A DNA stretch of 64,000 nt, from NCBI RefSeq assembly GCF_001746755.1, contig NZ_MCGG01000002.1, forward strand, positions 1-64,000, in the 5' to 3' direction. The notes under the pieces are model-generated. The model did not search any database and had not been told where the DNA came from. It saw nothing but the letters and a program-made list of their open reading frames with translations. The position numbers and the translations under genes are program-made. The stretch is from Magnetovibrio blakemorei. Its GTDB lineage: Bacteria > Pseudomonadota > Alphaproteobacteria > Rhodospirillales > Magnetovibrionaceae. Position 1 is the first letter of the stretch. The number at the start of each line of letters is the position of its first letter. Shown one piece after another: positions 1 to 8,120 of this stretch.

Positions 1-1
1 G

Positions 2-298
2 AATCCCGATCCGGAAATTCAGCAGTCCATTAAGGTCCTCGACAAGAAGACCGGCAAGATCGTCAAGACCATCCGCGTTACGGAAATGAAAAACGCCGTT
101 GCTGTACATAGCGAATTCAACCAAGACGGTTCCGAAGTTTGGGTGTCCGTGTGGGTTCGTGGCGGCAAGGCAACCTGGTTGGACGGTCATATCATTGTAT
201 ATGACTCAAAGACCTTGGAGAAAAAGGCCGAAATTAAAGGCCTCGAAACGCCAACAGGTAAGTTCAACGTGTACAACCGCGTACACCACAACACCTAA
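2..298 (+). CDS. nirS: Cytochrome cd1 nitrite reductase, C-terminal fragment
   Basis: The reading frame is open from the window edge and ends at a TAA at 296-298, giving about 98 residues. The fragment resembles the last blades of the d1-heme beta-propeller of NirS (segments such as KVLDKKTGKIVKTI and EVWVSVW), and the order nirS then nirT fits denitrification clusters. NirS reduces nitrite to NO in the periplasm. The d1 and c heme ligands lie upstream of the window, so catalytic competence cannot be judged. A hairpin follows the stop and precedes nirT. Confidence 0.88.
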   Translation, partial: NPDPEIQQSIKVLDKKTGKIVKTIRVTEMKNAVAVHSEFNQDGSEVWVSVWVRGGKATWLDGHIIVYDSKTLEKKAEIKGLETPTGKFNVYNRVHHNT

Positions 299-312
299 GG
301 CACTGTAAGTGA

Positions 313-342
313 GGGGGAGGACTGCTCTTGCGGTCTTCCCCC
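313..342 (+). terminator. Hairpin between nirS and nirT
   Basis: A 10-bp stem (313-322 with 333-342, one G-T wobble) with a 10-nt loop follows the nirS stop by 14 nt and is trailed by a weak T-rich run. It could be a partial terminator or an mRNA 3' end that sets nirS expression above that of nirT. Confidence 0.55.
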
Positions 343-412
343 TTAACTTTCAAACGATTACACACATTTCAGTACTGTACAGTTTTCTTCATAAAATGGG
401 GCTTGATGAATT

Positions 413-1069
413 ATGCGCGGCTTATGGAAGGCATTTTGGTCACCGACTTCTCGATTTAGCGTCGGGGCCGTGATGATCGTCGGGGGTATTGCAGGGATTA
501 TTTTTTGGGGTGGCTTTAACACCTTTATGGAATACACCAACACCTTGGAATTCTGTGTCTCCTGTCACGAGATGGAACAGAAAGTCTACAAAGAATACAA
601 AAAAAGCGTGCACTATTCTAATCCGTCAGGCGTCCGCGCCATCTGTTCCGACTGCCATGTGCCGAAGGAATGGGGACCGAAGATGATCCGTAAAATCAAA
701 GCGTCCAACGAACTGCTGCACAAAGTTCTCGGCACCATCGACACGCCCGAAAAGTTTGAAGCCAAGCGCTTCCAATTGGCCAAAAATGTCTGGGCCGCGA
801 TGGAAGCTAACGATTCACACGAATGTCGCAATTGCCATGACTACGGCGCCATGCACTGGGAAAAACAGCGTCGCCGCTCAAGCGAAAAAATGCAGGTCGC
901 GTATAAAGAAAAGAAGACCTGTATTGAATGTCACAAAGGCATAGCGCATAATTTACCGGCTGAAGCCATGGCGCAGGAAGAAGATGATGTTCCAGCACGT
1001 CCAGCTGTCGATCCACAGGCTGCGCCCAAACCCCTAAAATCCATGGATAAATTCCTCGAAGAGGAATGA
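413..1069 (+). CDS. nirT: NapC/NirT-family tetraheme cytochrome c
   Basis: A 218-residue protein with one N-terminal membrane anchor (about residues 16-38) and four CxxCH heme sites with cysteines at 48/51, 78/81, 138/141 and 170/173. This is the NapC/NirT quinol dehydrogenase layout; family members carry electrons from membrane quinol to periplasmic reductases. It lies 114 nt after nirS, so delivery of electrons to NirS is the natural inference. The C-terminal 40 residues are acidic and proline-rich, beyond the heme core. The ribosome site is weak. Its last four bases touch the earliest possible start of the next frame. Confidence 0.92.
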   Translation: MRGLWKAFWSPTSRFSVGAVMIVGGIAGIIFWGGFNTFMEYTNTLEFCVSCHEMEQKVYKEYKKSVHYSNPSGVRAICSDCHVPKEWGPKMIRKIKASNELLHKVLGTIDTPEKFEAKRFQLAKNVWAAMEANDSHECRNCHDYGAMHWEKQRRRSSEKMQVAYKEKKTCIECHKGIAHNLPAEAMAQEEDDVPARPAVDPQAAPKPLKSMDKFLEEE

Positions 1070-1116
1070 ACCATAACCTGTCACATCAAATAACATTCTC
1101 ACGAAAGGCAGACGTC

Positions 1117-1800
1117 ATGAATATCACTACTCTTTCTCTACACGGTATGCGCAGTGGCATTTTAAGCGGATTTGTCGTTGCCGCAGGCCTTGTGGCGTTC
1201 GCCCCCCAGGCCCAGGCTCTTTCTCCCGAAGGTATGCTTGCGCGCGGTGGTCAGCTTTACGACTGGTACTATCAGATTACCCAAGGCGACGTTCCCAAAG
1301 ACACCCACGCCTTAATGCCAGCCGATTCCGGATCAAGCGGCAAAAAGACGTGGCGGTGCTCAGAATGTCACGGCTTCAACTATGCGGGTGATCTTGGCCT
1401 GCCCGGCATCCTCAGCGCGGCCGGTAAATCGCCTGACGACATCGTCGCCATCTTGAAAGACGCTAAACACAACTACACGTCAGCCATGTTCACGGATACG
1501 GATTTCCAATCCTTGGGGCTGTTTGTTTCCAAGGGCGTGACGGACGTCTCCAAAGTGTCCGGCGATGCGACCAAGGGTAAAGGGTACTTTGAAACCATTT
1601 GCTTGGCCTGTCATGGCATGGACGGCAAGAAGATCACCGACATGCCACCGGTGGGCGCCGTGGTCAACAAATTGCCGGATCGCTCTTTGCACCGCATTCG
1701 CTTCAGCAAACCTGGTGACAGCATGCCGGCACTGGCTGCATTGCCGTTGGATGTCGCCGTGGATGTCTGGACCTATGCCAAGACACTTCCTCAGGAATAA
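1117..1800 (+). CDS. Periplasmic diheme cytochrome c of the nir cluster
   Basis: A 227-residue protein with a signal peptide (hydrophobic about residues 14-33, ending PQAQA) and two CxxCH sites, CSECH and CLACH, in two cytochrome c domains. I chose the ATG at 1117 because a GAAAGG lies upstream and the signal peptide follows directly; an in-frame ATG at 1066 overlaps nirT. It sits in the nir cluster and probably shuttles electrons between NirT or the bc1 complex and NirS or the CuA-type NO reductase. It resembles NirC/NirM-type accessory cytochromes, but I cannot assign one symbol. Confidence 0.8.
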   Translation: MNITTLSLHGMRSGILSGFVVAAGLVAFAPQAQALSPEGMLARGGQLYDWYYQITQGDVPKDTHALMPADSGSSGKKTWRCSECHGFNYAGDLGLPGILSAAGKSPDDIVAILKDAKHNYTSAMFTDTDFQSLGLFVSKGVTDVSKVSGDATKGKGYFETICLACHGMDGKKITDMPPVGAVVNKLPDRSLHRIRFSKPGDSMPALAALPLDVAVDVWTYAKTLPQE

Positions 1801-1805
1801 ATCGA

Positions 1806-2231
1806 GTGAATCGTTCTGCTCAAATCATTTGTCTTCTTACCACCCTGGCCGTTCCCGTATTTGCGGGAACGGCTCAGGCGACAGATCCTGCTGAACGAGA
1901 AGCCATTTGTGCCAACGCTCAGGCGCGGTTCGACACAATGACAGAGCTGCCGCCCGAAGCCCCCGGCACCGTGCGTGTCTTAATGCTGAAATATACCTTC
2001 TGCCCATCACCCTTGACGGTGGCCAAAGGGACGACGGTGCGTTTCATCAATGTCGAAAAACGAACCTCTCACAGTGTCTGGTTCAAAGACGCAGGCCGCG
2101 AAGAAAGTCCACGCTTATTCCCGATTGAGTTTTGGGAAGAGACCTTCGACACCCCAGGCAAATATCCTTATCTGTGCGGTCCCCATTGGGAACGAAACGA
2201 CATGAGGGGTTTTATCGAAGTCACCGAATAG
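1806..2231 (+). CDS. Periplasmic cupredoxin-like copper protein
   Basis: A 141-residue secreted protein starting at GTG 1806 with AGGA 9 nt upstream. The signal peptide spans about residues 1-25. The C-terminal half is a plastocyanin/azurin-like fold with a plausible type 1 copper set: His89 (in TSHSVWF), Cys124, His127 and Met133. Four further cysteines upstream are unusual for a simple cupredoxin. It follows the diheme cytochrome by 5 nt, so the two are cotranscribed. A role as alternative electron carrier to NirS or to the CuA site of NorS is inferred. A terminator follows. Confidence 0.78.
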   Translation: MNRSAQIICLLTTLAVPVFAGTAQATDPAEREAICANAQARFDTMTELPPEAPGTVRVLMLKYTFCPSPLTVAKGTTVRFINVEKRTSHSVWFKDAGREESPRLFPIEFWEETFDTPGKYPYLCGPHWERNDMRGFIEVTE

Positions 2232-2252
2232 CCCTTTGTCCATCCCTATAGA

Positions 2253-2296
2253 AATAAACCCCGTCAGCGCCCATTGGCACCCGGGGTTATTTTTTG
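2253..2296 (+). terminator. Rho-independent terminator of the nir segment
   Basis: AACCCCG at 2257-2263 pairs with CGGGGTT at 2282-2288, with adjacent A/T pairing, and is followed by six Ts. It lies 20-60 nt after the cupredoxin stop and ends the nirS-nirT-cytochrome-cupredoxin transcript. Confidence 0.75.
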
Positions 2297-2562
2297 TGCT
2301 CACAATTTGAAATACGGTGTGAAGTGGGACGGAGAGAGAGGAGAGGGATGTTCCCTCCGTCCCAATGGTAAAGGTCTGAGCCATTCATCGTCATGTCCGG
2401 CTTAGACACTATAACCACCGCGATGACCAGCCGTTCTCTGGTCACCAGGTGCTGTGACAATCGCAATTATTTCGACTGCTACACAATCCACATCTTGCCA
2501 TCAAGGTCTGACAAGTGGGAAACTTCACAATACATTTATGGAGAAACAGACCCGCTTCGTCC

Positions 2563-2604
2563 TTGATCAAAATCAATCCACGCCTGTTCATTTGACGATA
2601 TGAT
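2563..2604 (+). promoter_or_regulatory. FNR/Dnr box and -10 of the hemerythrin promoter
   Basis: TTGATCAAAATCAA at 2563-2576 is a perfect FNR-family site (TTGAT-N4-ATCAA). A TATGAT at 2599-2604 lies exactly where the -10 should be for activation from -41.5, predicting a start near 2611, about 40 nt before the hemerythrin GTG. Apart from the terminator at 2253-2296 I see nothing else in the 2232-2650 gap. Confidence 0.8.
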
Positions 2605-2650
2605 ATTTTTATAATCCCGCAATAGCGTCCGCAAAAGGAGTCCTGAAAAC

Positions 2651-3049
2651 GTGTCTTTAATCCAATGGACCGAAACAATGAAGGTGGGCATCCCATCAGT
2701 TGATTTTGAACACAAAGCTTTGATCGATGAGATCAATGCATTGGGGGATTTGCTTGAAACGAACACTGCGGTGGATAAAATCACAGCGCGACTTGGCGCC
2801 ATTCACGCCCTGATCGAAGGACACTTTGCGCTGGAAGAAAAGATCATGCTCGACATGGGCTACAACGGCTACCATGCGCATAAAGAAGATCACAATCGAC
2901 TGTTAGAACAAATCCGCGACATCATGGACGATACCGTGGTTGCTGACCAAGTGGATATCGCCGCCACGCTTGGGGCGCGGCTCGACGCTTGGTTCTCCGT
3001 TCACCTGCGCACCTTTGACCGCAGTTTTCACACACATATCAAGTCATAA
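2651..3049 (+). CDS. Bacteriohemerythrin
   Basis: A 132-residue single-domain protein beginning at GTG. The full diiron ligand set is visible: His21, His58, Glu62, His77, His81, His118 and Asp123 in the usual four-helix spacing. Such proteins bind O2 reversibly, and some protect denitrifiers from NO or ferry oxygen. It has its own FNR-type promoter, so induction at low oxygen or by NO is expected. It converges on the membrane-protein gene at the end of the sNOR operon, with only a weak hairpin between them. Confidence 0.93.
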   Translation: MSLIQWTETMKVGIPSVDFEHKALIDEINALGDLLETNTAVDKITARLGAIHALIEGHFALEEKIMLDMGYNGYHAHKEDHNRLLEQIRDIMDDTVVADQVDIAATLGARLDAWFSVHLRTFDRSFHTHIKS

Positions 3050-3064
3050 AACCCGATGGGGTTT
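3049..3064. terminator. Short hairpin between convergent genes
   Basis: AAACCC-GATG-GGGTTT at 3049-3064 is a 6-bp stem with A-rich and T-rich flanks between the convergent hemerythrin and membrane-protein genes. It is short, so termination is only possible. Confidence 0.4.
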
Positions 3065-3068
3065 CCCT

Positions 3069-3800
3069 TCACTTGAAATAAAACTTGTGTTCGTTTTCGT
3101 TGAAACCAACGATCAGGTTTTGCGTCGGCTTGACGTTGACGATTTGACTCAAAACATGGGTAAATGGTTTGCTGGGGTCGCCGTCATTCATACGCACCGT
3201 GATCTGGTGTTCACCAGCTGAAATAAAGAATTTCTCATAGAAGCTGGACGATCCGTCACGCCTAAACCCTGCCGGAACGGCGGTGCCTCTAAAGAGGACT
3301 TGACCATCCATATCCAGTTCCAGCTTGATCTCCGCACGTTCGCGTGAACACTTCATTTGAGAGCGCATGTTTGGTGCCAGTTCCGCCAGTTCCGACTTCG
3401 AGCGTTGCACACACGCCTCGACACGCTGTCCGGGGTGGCTCAAATTCAATTTAATCTGGGCTTCCCCTGCGCCTAAATAAGTGTAGCTTGGGTTGGTTGC
3501 AAACACACTTACGACCGTCATAAACAGCCCATATGTAACACCTTGTGCAAGCCAATATTTTGAAGGCCGGGTCGCCGCATGGTCTTCGCGCTGGAGCGTG
3601 CCCGCTTTGGATTCGCGGCGTTTGTTGATGCGCTCTTGATGTTCCGACTGCAAACGCTTGCGTTCAATTTTGGCGGTGTCTTTGTAAAACAGATTTTTTA
3701 CGCCGATGTGCCACACGAATGAAAAATAAATCGGCGCAAAAACGGCAAACGGAACGGCATAAAACCAAACGGCATTGTCACCAGTGAAAAAATCAAACAT
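3069..3800 (-). CDS. Membrane protein of the sNOR operon, unknown function
   Basis: A 243-residue protein starting at ATG 3800, preceded by GGAG at 7-nt spacing and overlapping the upstream gene by 8 nt. It shows a first hydrophobic segment (about residues 12-33), a basic cytoplasmic stretch rich in Arg/Lys, a second hydrophobic segment (about 85-100), and a 140-residue soluble domain with beta-strand character and two cysteines. I do not recognise the family. Tight coupling to the cytochrome b/ferredoxin gene suggests a structural or assembly partner. It may correspond to the unnamed orf that accompanies norSY-senC in ammonia oxidisers, which I cannot test here. Confidence 0.6.
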   Translation of the reverse strand: MFDFFTGDNAVWFYAVPFAVFAPIYFSFVWHIGVKNLFYKDTAKIERKRLQSEHQERINKRRESKAGTLQREDHAATRPSKYWLAQGVTYGLFMTVVSVFATNPSYTYLGAGEAQIKLNLSHPGQRVEACVQRSKSELAELAPNMRSQMKCSRERAEIKLELDMDGQVLFRGTAVPAGFRRDGSSSFYEKFFISAGEHQITVRMNDGDPSKPFTHVLSQIVNVKPTQNLIVGFNENEHKFYFK

Positions 3801-5337
3801 CGCCGTTCTCCGTCTCGCTGACATGATCACTTAACACCGCGAGTTCATCCTTAAACGTTTTTACGGTGTTGTTGAGCAATTGCTCATCCAATGGCGAAGC
3901 CCACAAGGTGCGAATGCGTTCGCGCGGCACGCGTTTCCTCAGATAAGGATCGCGGCGCCCTTCCAGGCGATCTTGCATCCATTGCACGCCATACCGGAAG
4001 CGACATCCGCATTCAGGACAACCCGCCACCAAAACACCTTTGGCACCCTGGCTGATCATATAATCAATGAACGACGGCGGCATATGGGCCACACACGGAA
4101 GCTTCACAGCAGCCGTACCCGCAATGTTATCGACTTTTTGTCCATGATCGCATCCAACGATGACAATCCCGTCGGTGGCATTTTGCATGGCTTGATCGAC
4201 CATTTTGCGCATGCCTTTGAGCGGCAAGTGGACCAAATCAATACCCGTAATCAATTCATCTTCCGCACGGAAGGGCGTAGACGTTGGGCACGCCCCCACA
4301 CATATGCCACACCGTGTGCACAAGGCGGCATCGACAACCGCTTCTTGTTCGTAGGGCAAACCGTCGCTGCGCGGGACCATTTCAATGGCGCCATAAGGGC
4401 AATCTTCATAACAGCGTTTACAGCCATTACATTTATCCAGCGTTACGACGGCAGGCTCATGTTGACGCATCGGCGGAAGCCACGGCATCGCCATCACAAA
4501 CAATGATCCCCCGATGGCCACAGCCCACATCACGCCCGGTCCCCAAGCGTCAAACAAGGGGTAAAACGCCATGTAGTACCAATCCAATTCCAGTTCCGTC
4601 GGAATGACATCAAGATTGGCCTTGAGATGACTGACCGCCGGATTCACCAGCGACAACACCGTCAACGCCACCAACGTGCCAATGGCCAATCCTCGGGGCG
4701 GATTGATTTTGGGTTGGCTGACGCGGATCACATGGATCCACATCATGAATAACAAAAACAACGGTCCGAAGATGTGGACAAAAACCAGCAGTGTGAAGAA
4801 ACGATCATTCAAAGACCCTTCGGCCAAGAAATTGGTCGCCACCGGTTCCCCAAATATACCCAGCAAGTCGAGCCATTCCATTGACCCGATGGCCACGTAC
4901 TGGGCCAACTGATCCCACACCAGCCAGTAGCCCGATAGGCCCGATACATACAGCAGCCAAATCACCAACACACCCGTAAACCACGCATACCAACGCACAC
5001 CGCGGTACCGATCAAACGACCATTCGCGAATCAAGTGCAGCGACATGGTCAAGACCATGCCGTCCGAAGAGTAGCGATGCAGGCTGCGCATGATACCTGC
5101 GAACCACCACTGCTCATTGGTCATATACTCAACGGATTCGTAGGCCCCATTTACAGACGTTTCAAAAAACACGTACACGATGATGCCGGTGATCGCAGCG
5201 ACAAAGTACAAGTAAAATGCCACCGTCCCCAGTTGACGCATGGGGTTCCATTCCGGACCAAAGGCTCGGTCGTACTCTTTGTCTGCGCGCAGAAAAAAGT
5301 TTTGAATAAAGATGCGAATTGAGGTCAAGACGTTCAC
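3793..5337 (-). CDS. Cytochrome b - 2[4Fe-4S] ferredoxin - MvhD-like fusion protein
   Basis: A 514-residue protein starting at GTG. Residues 1-250 form a cytochrome b N-domain with the diheme ligand pattern His87/His101 and His188/His202, 14 residues apart in each helix. More membrane segments follow to about 285. Residues 303-313 and 340-350 are two CxxCxxCxxxC [4Fe-4S] motifs. Residues 390-480 resemble the MvhD/FlpD iron-sulfur domain of heterodisulfide reductase-linked hydrogenases, with Cys396, Cys415, Cys440, Cys443 and Cys445. The architecture joins a quinone-facing heme module to a cytoplasmic Fe-S relay. Between senC and a membrane protein in the sNOR operon it probably moves electrons between a soluble donor or acceptor and the quinone pool. 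Partner and direction are unknown. Confidence 0.82.
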   Translation of the reverse strand: MNVLTSIRIFIQNFFLRADKEYDRAFGPEWNPMRQLGTVAFYLYFVAAITGIIVYVFFETSVNGAYESVEYMTNEQWWFAGIMRSLHRYSSDGMVLTMSLHLIREWSFDRYRGVRWYAWFTGVLVIWLLYVSGLSGYWLVWDQLAQYVAIGSMEWLDLLGIFGEPVATNFLAEGSLNDRFFTLLVFVHIFGPLFLLFMMWIHVIRVSQPKINPPRGLAIGTLVALTVLSLVNPAVSHLKANLDVIPTELELDWYYMAFYPLFDAWGPGVMWAVAIGGSLFVMAMPWLPPMRQHEPAVVTLDKCNGCKRCYEDCPYGAIEMVPRSDGLPYEQEAVVDAALCTRCGICVGACPTSTPFRAEDELITGIDLVHLPLKGMRKMVDQAMQNATDGIVIVGCDHGQKVDNIAGTAAVKLPCVAHMPPSFIDYMISQGAKGVLVAGCPECGCRFRYGVQWMQDRLEGRRDPYLRKRVPRERIRTLWASPLDEQLLNNTVKTFKDELAVLSDHVSETENGDV

Positions 5338-5381
5338 GGCCAGGGCCCTTTTTTCTCTATTGGTTTGTTTTTAAGTGCCCG

Positions 5382-6290
5382 TTAAAGGCTTGGGCCTGGA
5401 GATGGTTTTTGTTCCCGCAAACGCAATTGATTGCGTTTGTGGTTTTGCCATAGCCATTTCAACAAGAACGTCATCATGCCTAAGATGACCGTTGCCCCGA
5501 CCAATATGCGGAAAAAAATGGAATAGCGAAAACGGTATTGGTCCGCGGTCGGGTCGTAGATGGTGCAAAACAACCGTACCTTGTTGATCAGATCGCTAAG
5601 GCTGGAAAATGGCGACGCCGTGCCAAAAACCAAACTTTTTAACGGCTCGACAAAATGTGGAGCCTCAAACTGCTCGCCGTAAATCTGGCGAAACACAACC
5701 CCGTTTTTGTCCAAAATCGTGGTCTGCGTTAAATGGTCAAATCCTTTGGCGGATTCGAAAAATTGAAATCCTAAGTCTTCGCTTAACGCTGTTACGGCCA
5801 ATAAATCTCCACTGAGAAATTTCCAGTGGTCATTAATCTTTACACCGTACTTGCGCGCAAAACTTTTCATTTGCACAGGGTTGTCCGCCCCAATGTCAAA
5901 GCCTATGGTTACGATCGAATAGCTATCGTCGCCCAGTGCGTCGCGGGCCATTTCATCAACGTTTTGCAACGTCGCCGTAATCACCGGACAAACATCCGCG
6001 CAACTGGAATAGATCAACGAAATCACCAGTGGCTTACCGCGAAAATCTGAAAGAGAAATGCGATTGCCTTGGGTGTCGCGAAAACTGTAATCACCGATGG
6101 CCCGACCAATGGCCGCCTGAGACAGCGCCAATGCTTTTTCTTCATCCAAGGCACCGGTGTACGAATTGGAAATCGTGCCGGGCGCTTGCTGGCCTGCGTG
6201 AGCGTCAGATGACACCGCCACGACCGCTGCACAGAGCGTCGCGGCGAGCATTATTGTCATCATTCGCTTTTTCATGATTTTTTTGTTCAT
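5382..6290 (-). CDS. senC: SCO1/SenC copper chaperone
   Basis: A 302-residue protein with an N-terminal signal or anchor, a thioredoxin-like SCO domain bearing CxxxC at residues 97-101 (CADVC) and the copper-binding His186, and a C-terminal transmembrane helix at about 262-285, which is not typical of short SCO proteins. SCO proteins deliver copper to the CuA centre of subunit II, matching norS upstream. I chose ATG 6290; 6305 is also open. The gene is separated from norY by hairpins and lies 44 nt before the cytochrome b fusion gene. Confidence 0.88.
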   Translation of the reverse strand: MNKKIMKKRMMTIMLAATLCAAVVAVSSDAHAGQQAPGTISNSYTGALDEEKALALSQAAIGRAIGDYSFRDTQGNRISLSDFRGKPLVISLIYSSCADVCPVITATLQNVDEMARDALGDDSYSIVTIGFDIGADNPVQMKSFARKYGVKINDHWKFLSGDLLAVTALSEDLGFQFFESAKGFDHLTQTTILDKNGVVFRQIYGEQFEAPHFVEPLKSLVFGTASPFSSLSDLINKVRLFCTIYDPTADQYRFRYSIFFRILVGATVILGMMTFLLKWLWQNHKRNQLRLREQKPSPGPSL

Positions 6291-6317
6291 TCGGCTCACC
6301 CACAAAGCCTTGAGTGT

Positions 6318-6417
6318 GGCTTGCCCACAAGCCAGCCTGCAAGATTAAGAAAGGGCGGATACTATTCTGTGGGCATCGTAGTATCCGCCCCCCCGGAGCA
6401 CCCTTCTAAAAGGGTGC
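6318..6417 (-). promoter_or_regulatory. Three hairpins between norY and senC
   Basis: On the transcribed strand the norY stop is followed by an 8-bp hairpin (6398-6405 with 6410-6417), then a perfect 12-bp stem (6353-6364 with 6379-6390) trailed by TTTCTT, then a 6-bp hairpin (6318-6323 with 6328-6333) just before senC. The middle one looks like a terminator or mRNA-stabilising stem, which would make structural subunits more abundant than SenC and the downstream proteins. Confidence 0.7.
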
Positions 6418-6423
6418 GTGCGG

Positions 6424-8109
6424 TTAGCTCATACCCCAAACGCTCGCCAAGTATTTCCAGTTGACGAAGTAGTAAAGGACAAAAGCTGTTAGGAACACCA
6501 GAGCCAACACGAAGGTTCCAGGAACCTCCAAGGTGCTGGCACTGCCGTATTCAGTTGCGGCACCACCGATCGGTGCGGCCGGAGCTTCTTCGGCTGCAGG
6601 CGCAGGCACTTTAGCCTTACCAAACAAAATCGTGCTGACCATGTTGAGGATAAAGATACCCCCACCAATGCCGCCGATTACACCCGAAATCCCTGCCAAG
6701 CCCATCATCATATAGGCGGCGGCGGGGAACTCATGCACCATCATGGCGTCGGCGAACGAGATATCCCAGTGACGACGAGGAACACCAAGCGTACCCGCAC
6801 CCATCATGAAGATTGATGCCAGACCCATACCGAGACCGAACAGGTACGGTTGCCATTTGGCAAGACCCGGGAACACCAGTTCTTTCTGCCACAACACCGG
6901 AACCAACCAGTATGCCATCGCCATGAAGGCCAAGGTCGTACCGACCACGACCGTGCCATGGAAGTGACCCGGAACATACAAGGTGTTGTGAATGATGATG
7001 TTGAGCTGTTCTGTGCCCATCATAACGCCCGTGATACCGCCCAAGAAGCCGAACAACACGACCGACAGAGCAAATCCAGCAAATACCGGATTACCCCAAG
7101 GCGCTTTGCGGAGCCACTCGAACAGACCGCGGTTGTAGCCTTTTTTGCGCAACGCGGCTTCGACCGCACCCGGAACCGTCAGGCCATGAAGCATGGAACC
7201 CAAAACAGCCAAGTACAGAGCGTAAGACGTGTTGAAGATTTTCCATTCGGAACTGATGCCCGGATCGACCAAGATGTGGTGAGCGGATGCCAGTTGCAAG
7301 AACAGAATGTAGAACAAAAAGGCGGTGCGGCTGACTTTTTCGGACAGCGGTTTGGCACCGAACAAGATGGCCGCAATAGCGTACCAGCAGGCAATCTGCG
7401 CTGCCACGTTGATCTGCTGAGACGAGTGTCCCAAGCCCCACCAGATGACACGATACATCAACGTATCGATGTTGCCGATAAAACCCAACGACCAGAAGAA
7501 TGTTGGGATCAAAATCACTGCGCCCGCCAAGATGGTGAACACGGCAATAATCGCCGCCGTCATCGCACCAAACGTGACCAGCGGGATTGAACCCTCATAG
7601 GTCTTATCGCGTTTGGCGATATACAAGGTCGAGAAAAAGACCACGCAGCCCATCAACGCACCCACGGCAAACAAAATCACGCCGAGGTAAAAATGCGGTG
7701 CTGCCATCATCGGAACGTAAGACGTGAACATCACGCTGCTTTCGCCCTGCAACACTGCAACGTTGGTGATCAAAGCGCCGACCAACATAAGCGTATACTG
7801 AACCCATCCAAGCCAAGGCGCGGCCAGTCTGGTTTTCAACAATATTGACGACGTGAAATACAGCAAGGCCATCTCGAAAAAGATAATCCAAACCAACAAC
7901 ACGTCTAAACCGTGCGCCGTCAGCGCCAGGTAAAATAAATCAGCGTCCAATAAGTGAACCGCAGGCCAACGCGTCAGCGCGACCAAGATGCCGAACAAGC
8001 CGCCGACGAGCAAGAAGACAACGGCGGTAACCGCGTTCCACTTGATCAATTTGTCAGCCGCAAGATCGATTGCGAACCCGGTGTCCGGGCAAGTTCTAAA
8101 TTGTGCCAT
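6424..8109 (-). CDS. norY: Heme-copper subunit I, predicted sNOR-type NO reductase
   Basis: A 561-residue, about 14-helix heme-copper catalytic subunit. I took ATG 8109 (GAGG upstream); a GTG at 8124 overlaps norS as GTGA. Low-spin heme ligands are His66 and His384, the high-spin ligand is His382, and CuB ligands are His228, His277 and His278. In oxygen reductases of this type helix VI reads GHPxVY, with the Tyr cross-linked to a CuB His. Here it reads GHSSQQ, so Gln232 replaces that Tyr. Loss of the Tyr with three CuB histidines kept, next to CuA subunit II and senC, matches the norSY-senC (sNOR) group of NO reductases. Its proposed role is reduction of NO to N2O with electrons from cytochrome c or cupredoxin. 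Confidence 0.8.
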   Translation of the reverse strand: MAQFRTCPDTGFAIDLAADKLIKWNAVTAVVFLLVGGLFGILVALTRWPAVHLLDADLFYLALTAHGLDVLLVWIIFFEMALLYFTSSILLKTRLAAPWLGWVQYTLMLVGALITNVAVLQGESSVMFTSYVPMMAAPHFYLGVILFAVGALMGCVVFFSTLYIAKRDKTYEGSIPLVTFGAMTAAIIAVFTILAGAVILIPTFFWSLGFIGNIDTLMYRVIWWGLGHSSQQINVAAQIACWYAIAAILFGAKPLSEKVSRTAFLFYILFLQLASAHHILVDPGISSEWKIFNTSYALYLAVLGSMLHGLTVPGAVEAALRKKGYNRGLFEWLRKAPWGNPVFAGFALSVVLFGFLGGITGVMMGTEQLNIIIHNTLYVPGHFHGTVVVGTTLAFMAMAYWLVPVLWQKELVFPGLAKWQPYLFGLGMGLASIFMMGAGTLGVPRRHWDISFADAMMVHEFPAAAYMMMGLAGISGVIGGIGGGIFILNMVSTILFGKAKVPAPAAEEAPAAPIGGAATEYGSASTLEVPGTFVLALVFLTAFVLYYFVNWKYLASVWGMS

Positions 8110-8120
8110 GACCCGTTTCC

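Noticed and set aside
6424-8109. Ordinary ba3-type oxygen reductase
   Set aside because: The active-site Tyr is missing (GHSSQQ), and the gene set and nir context fit an NO reductase better.
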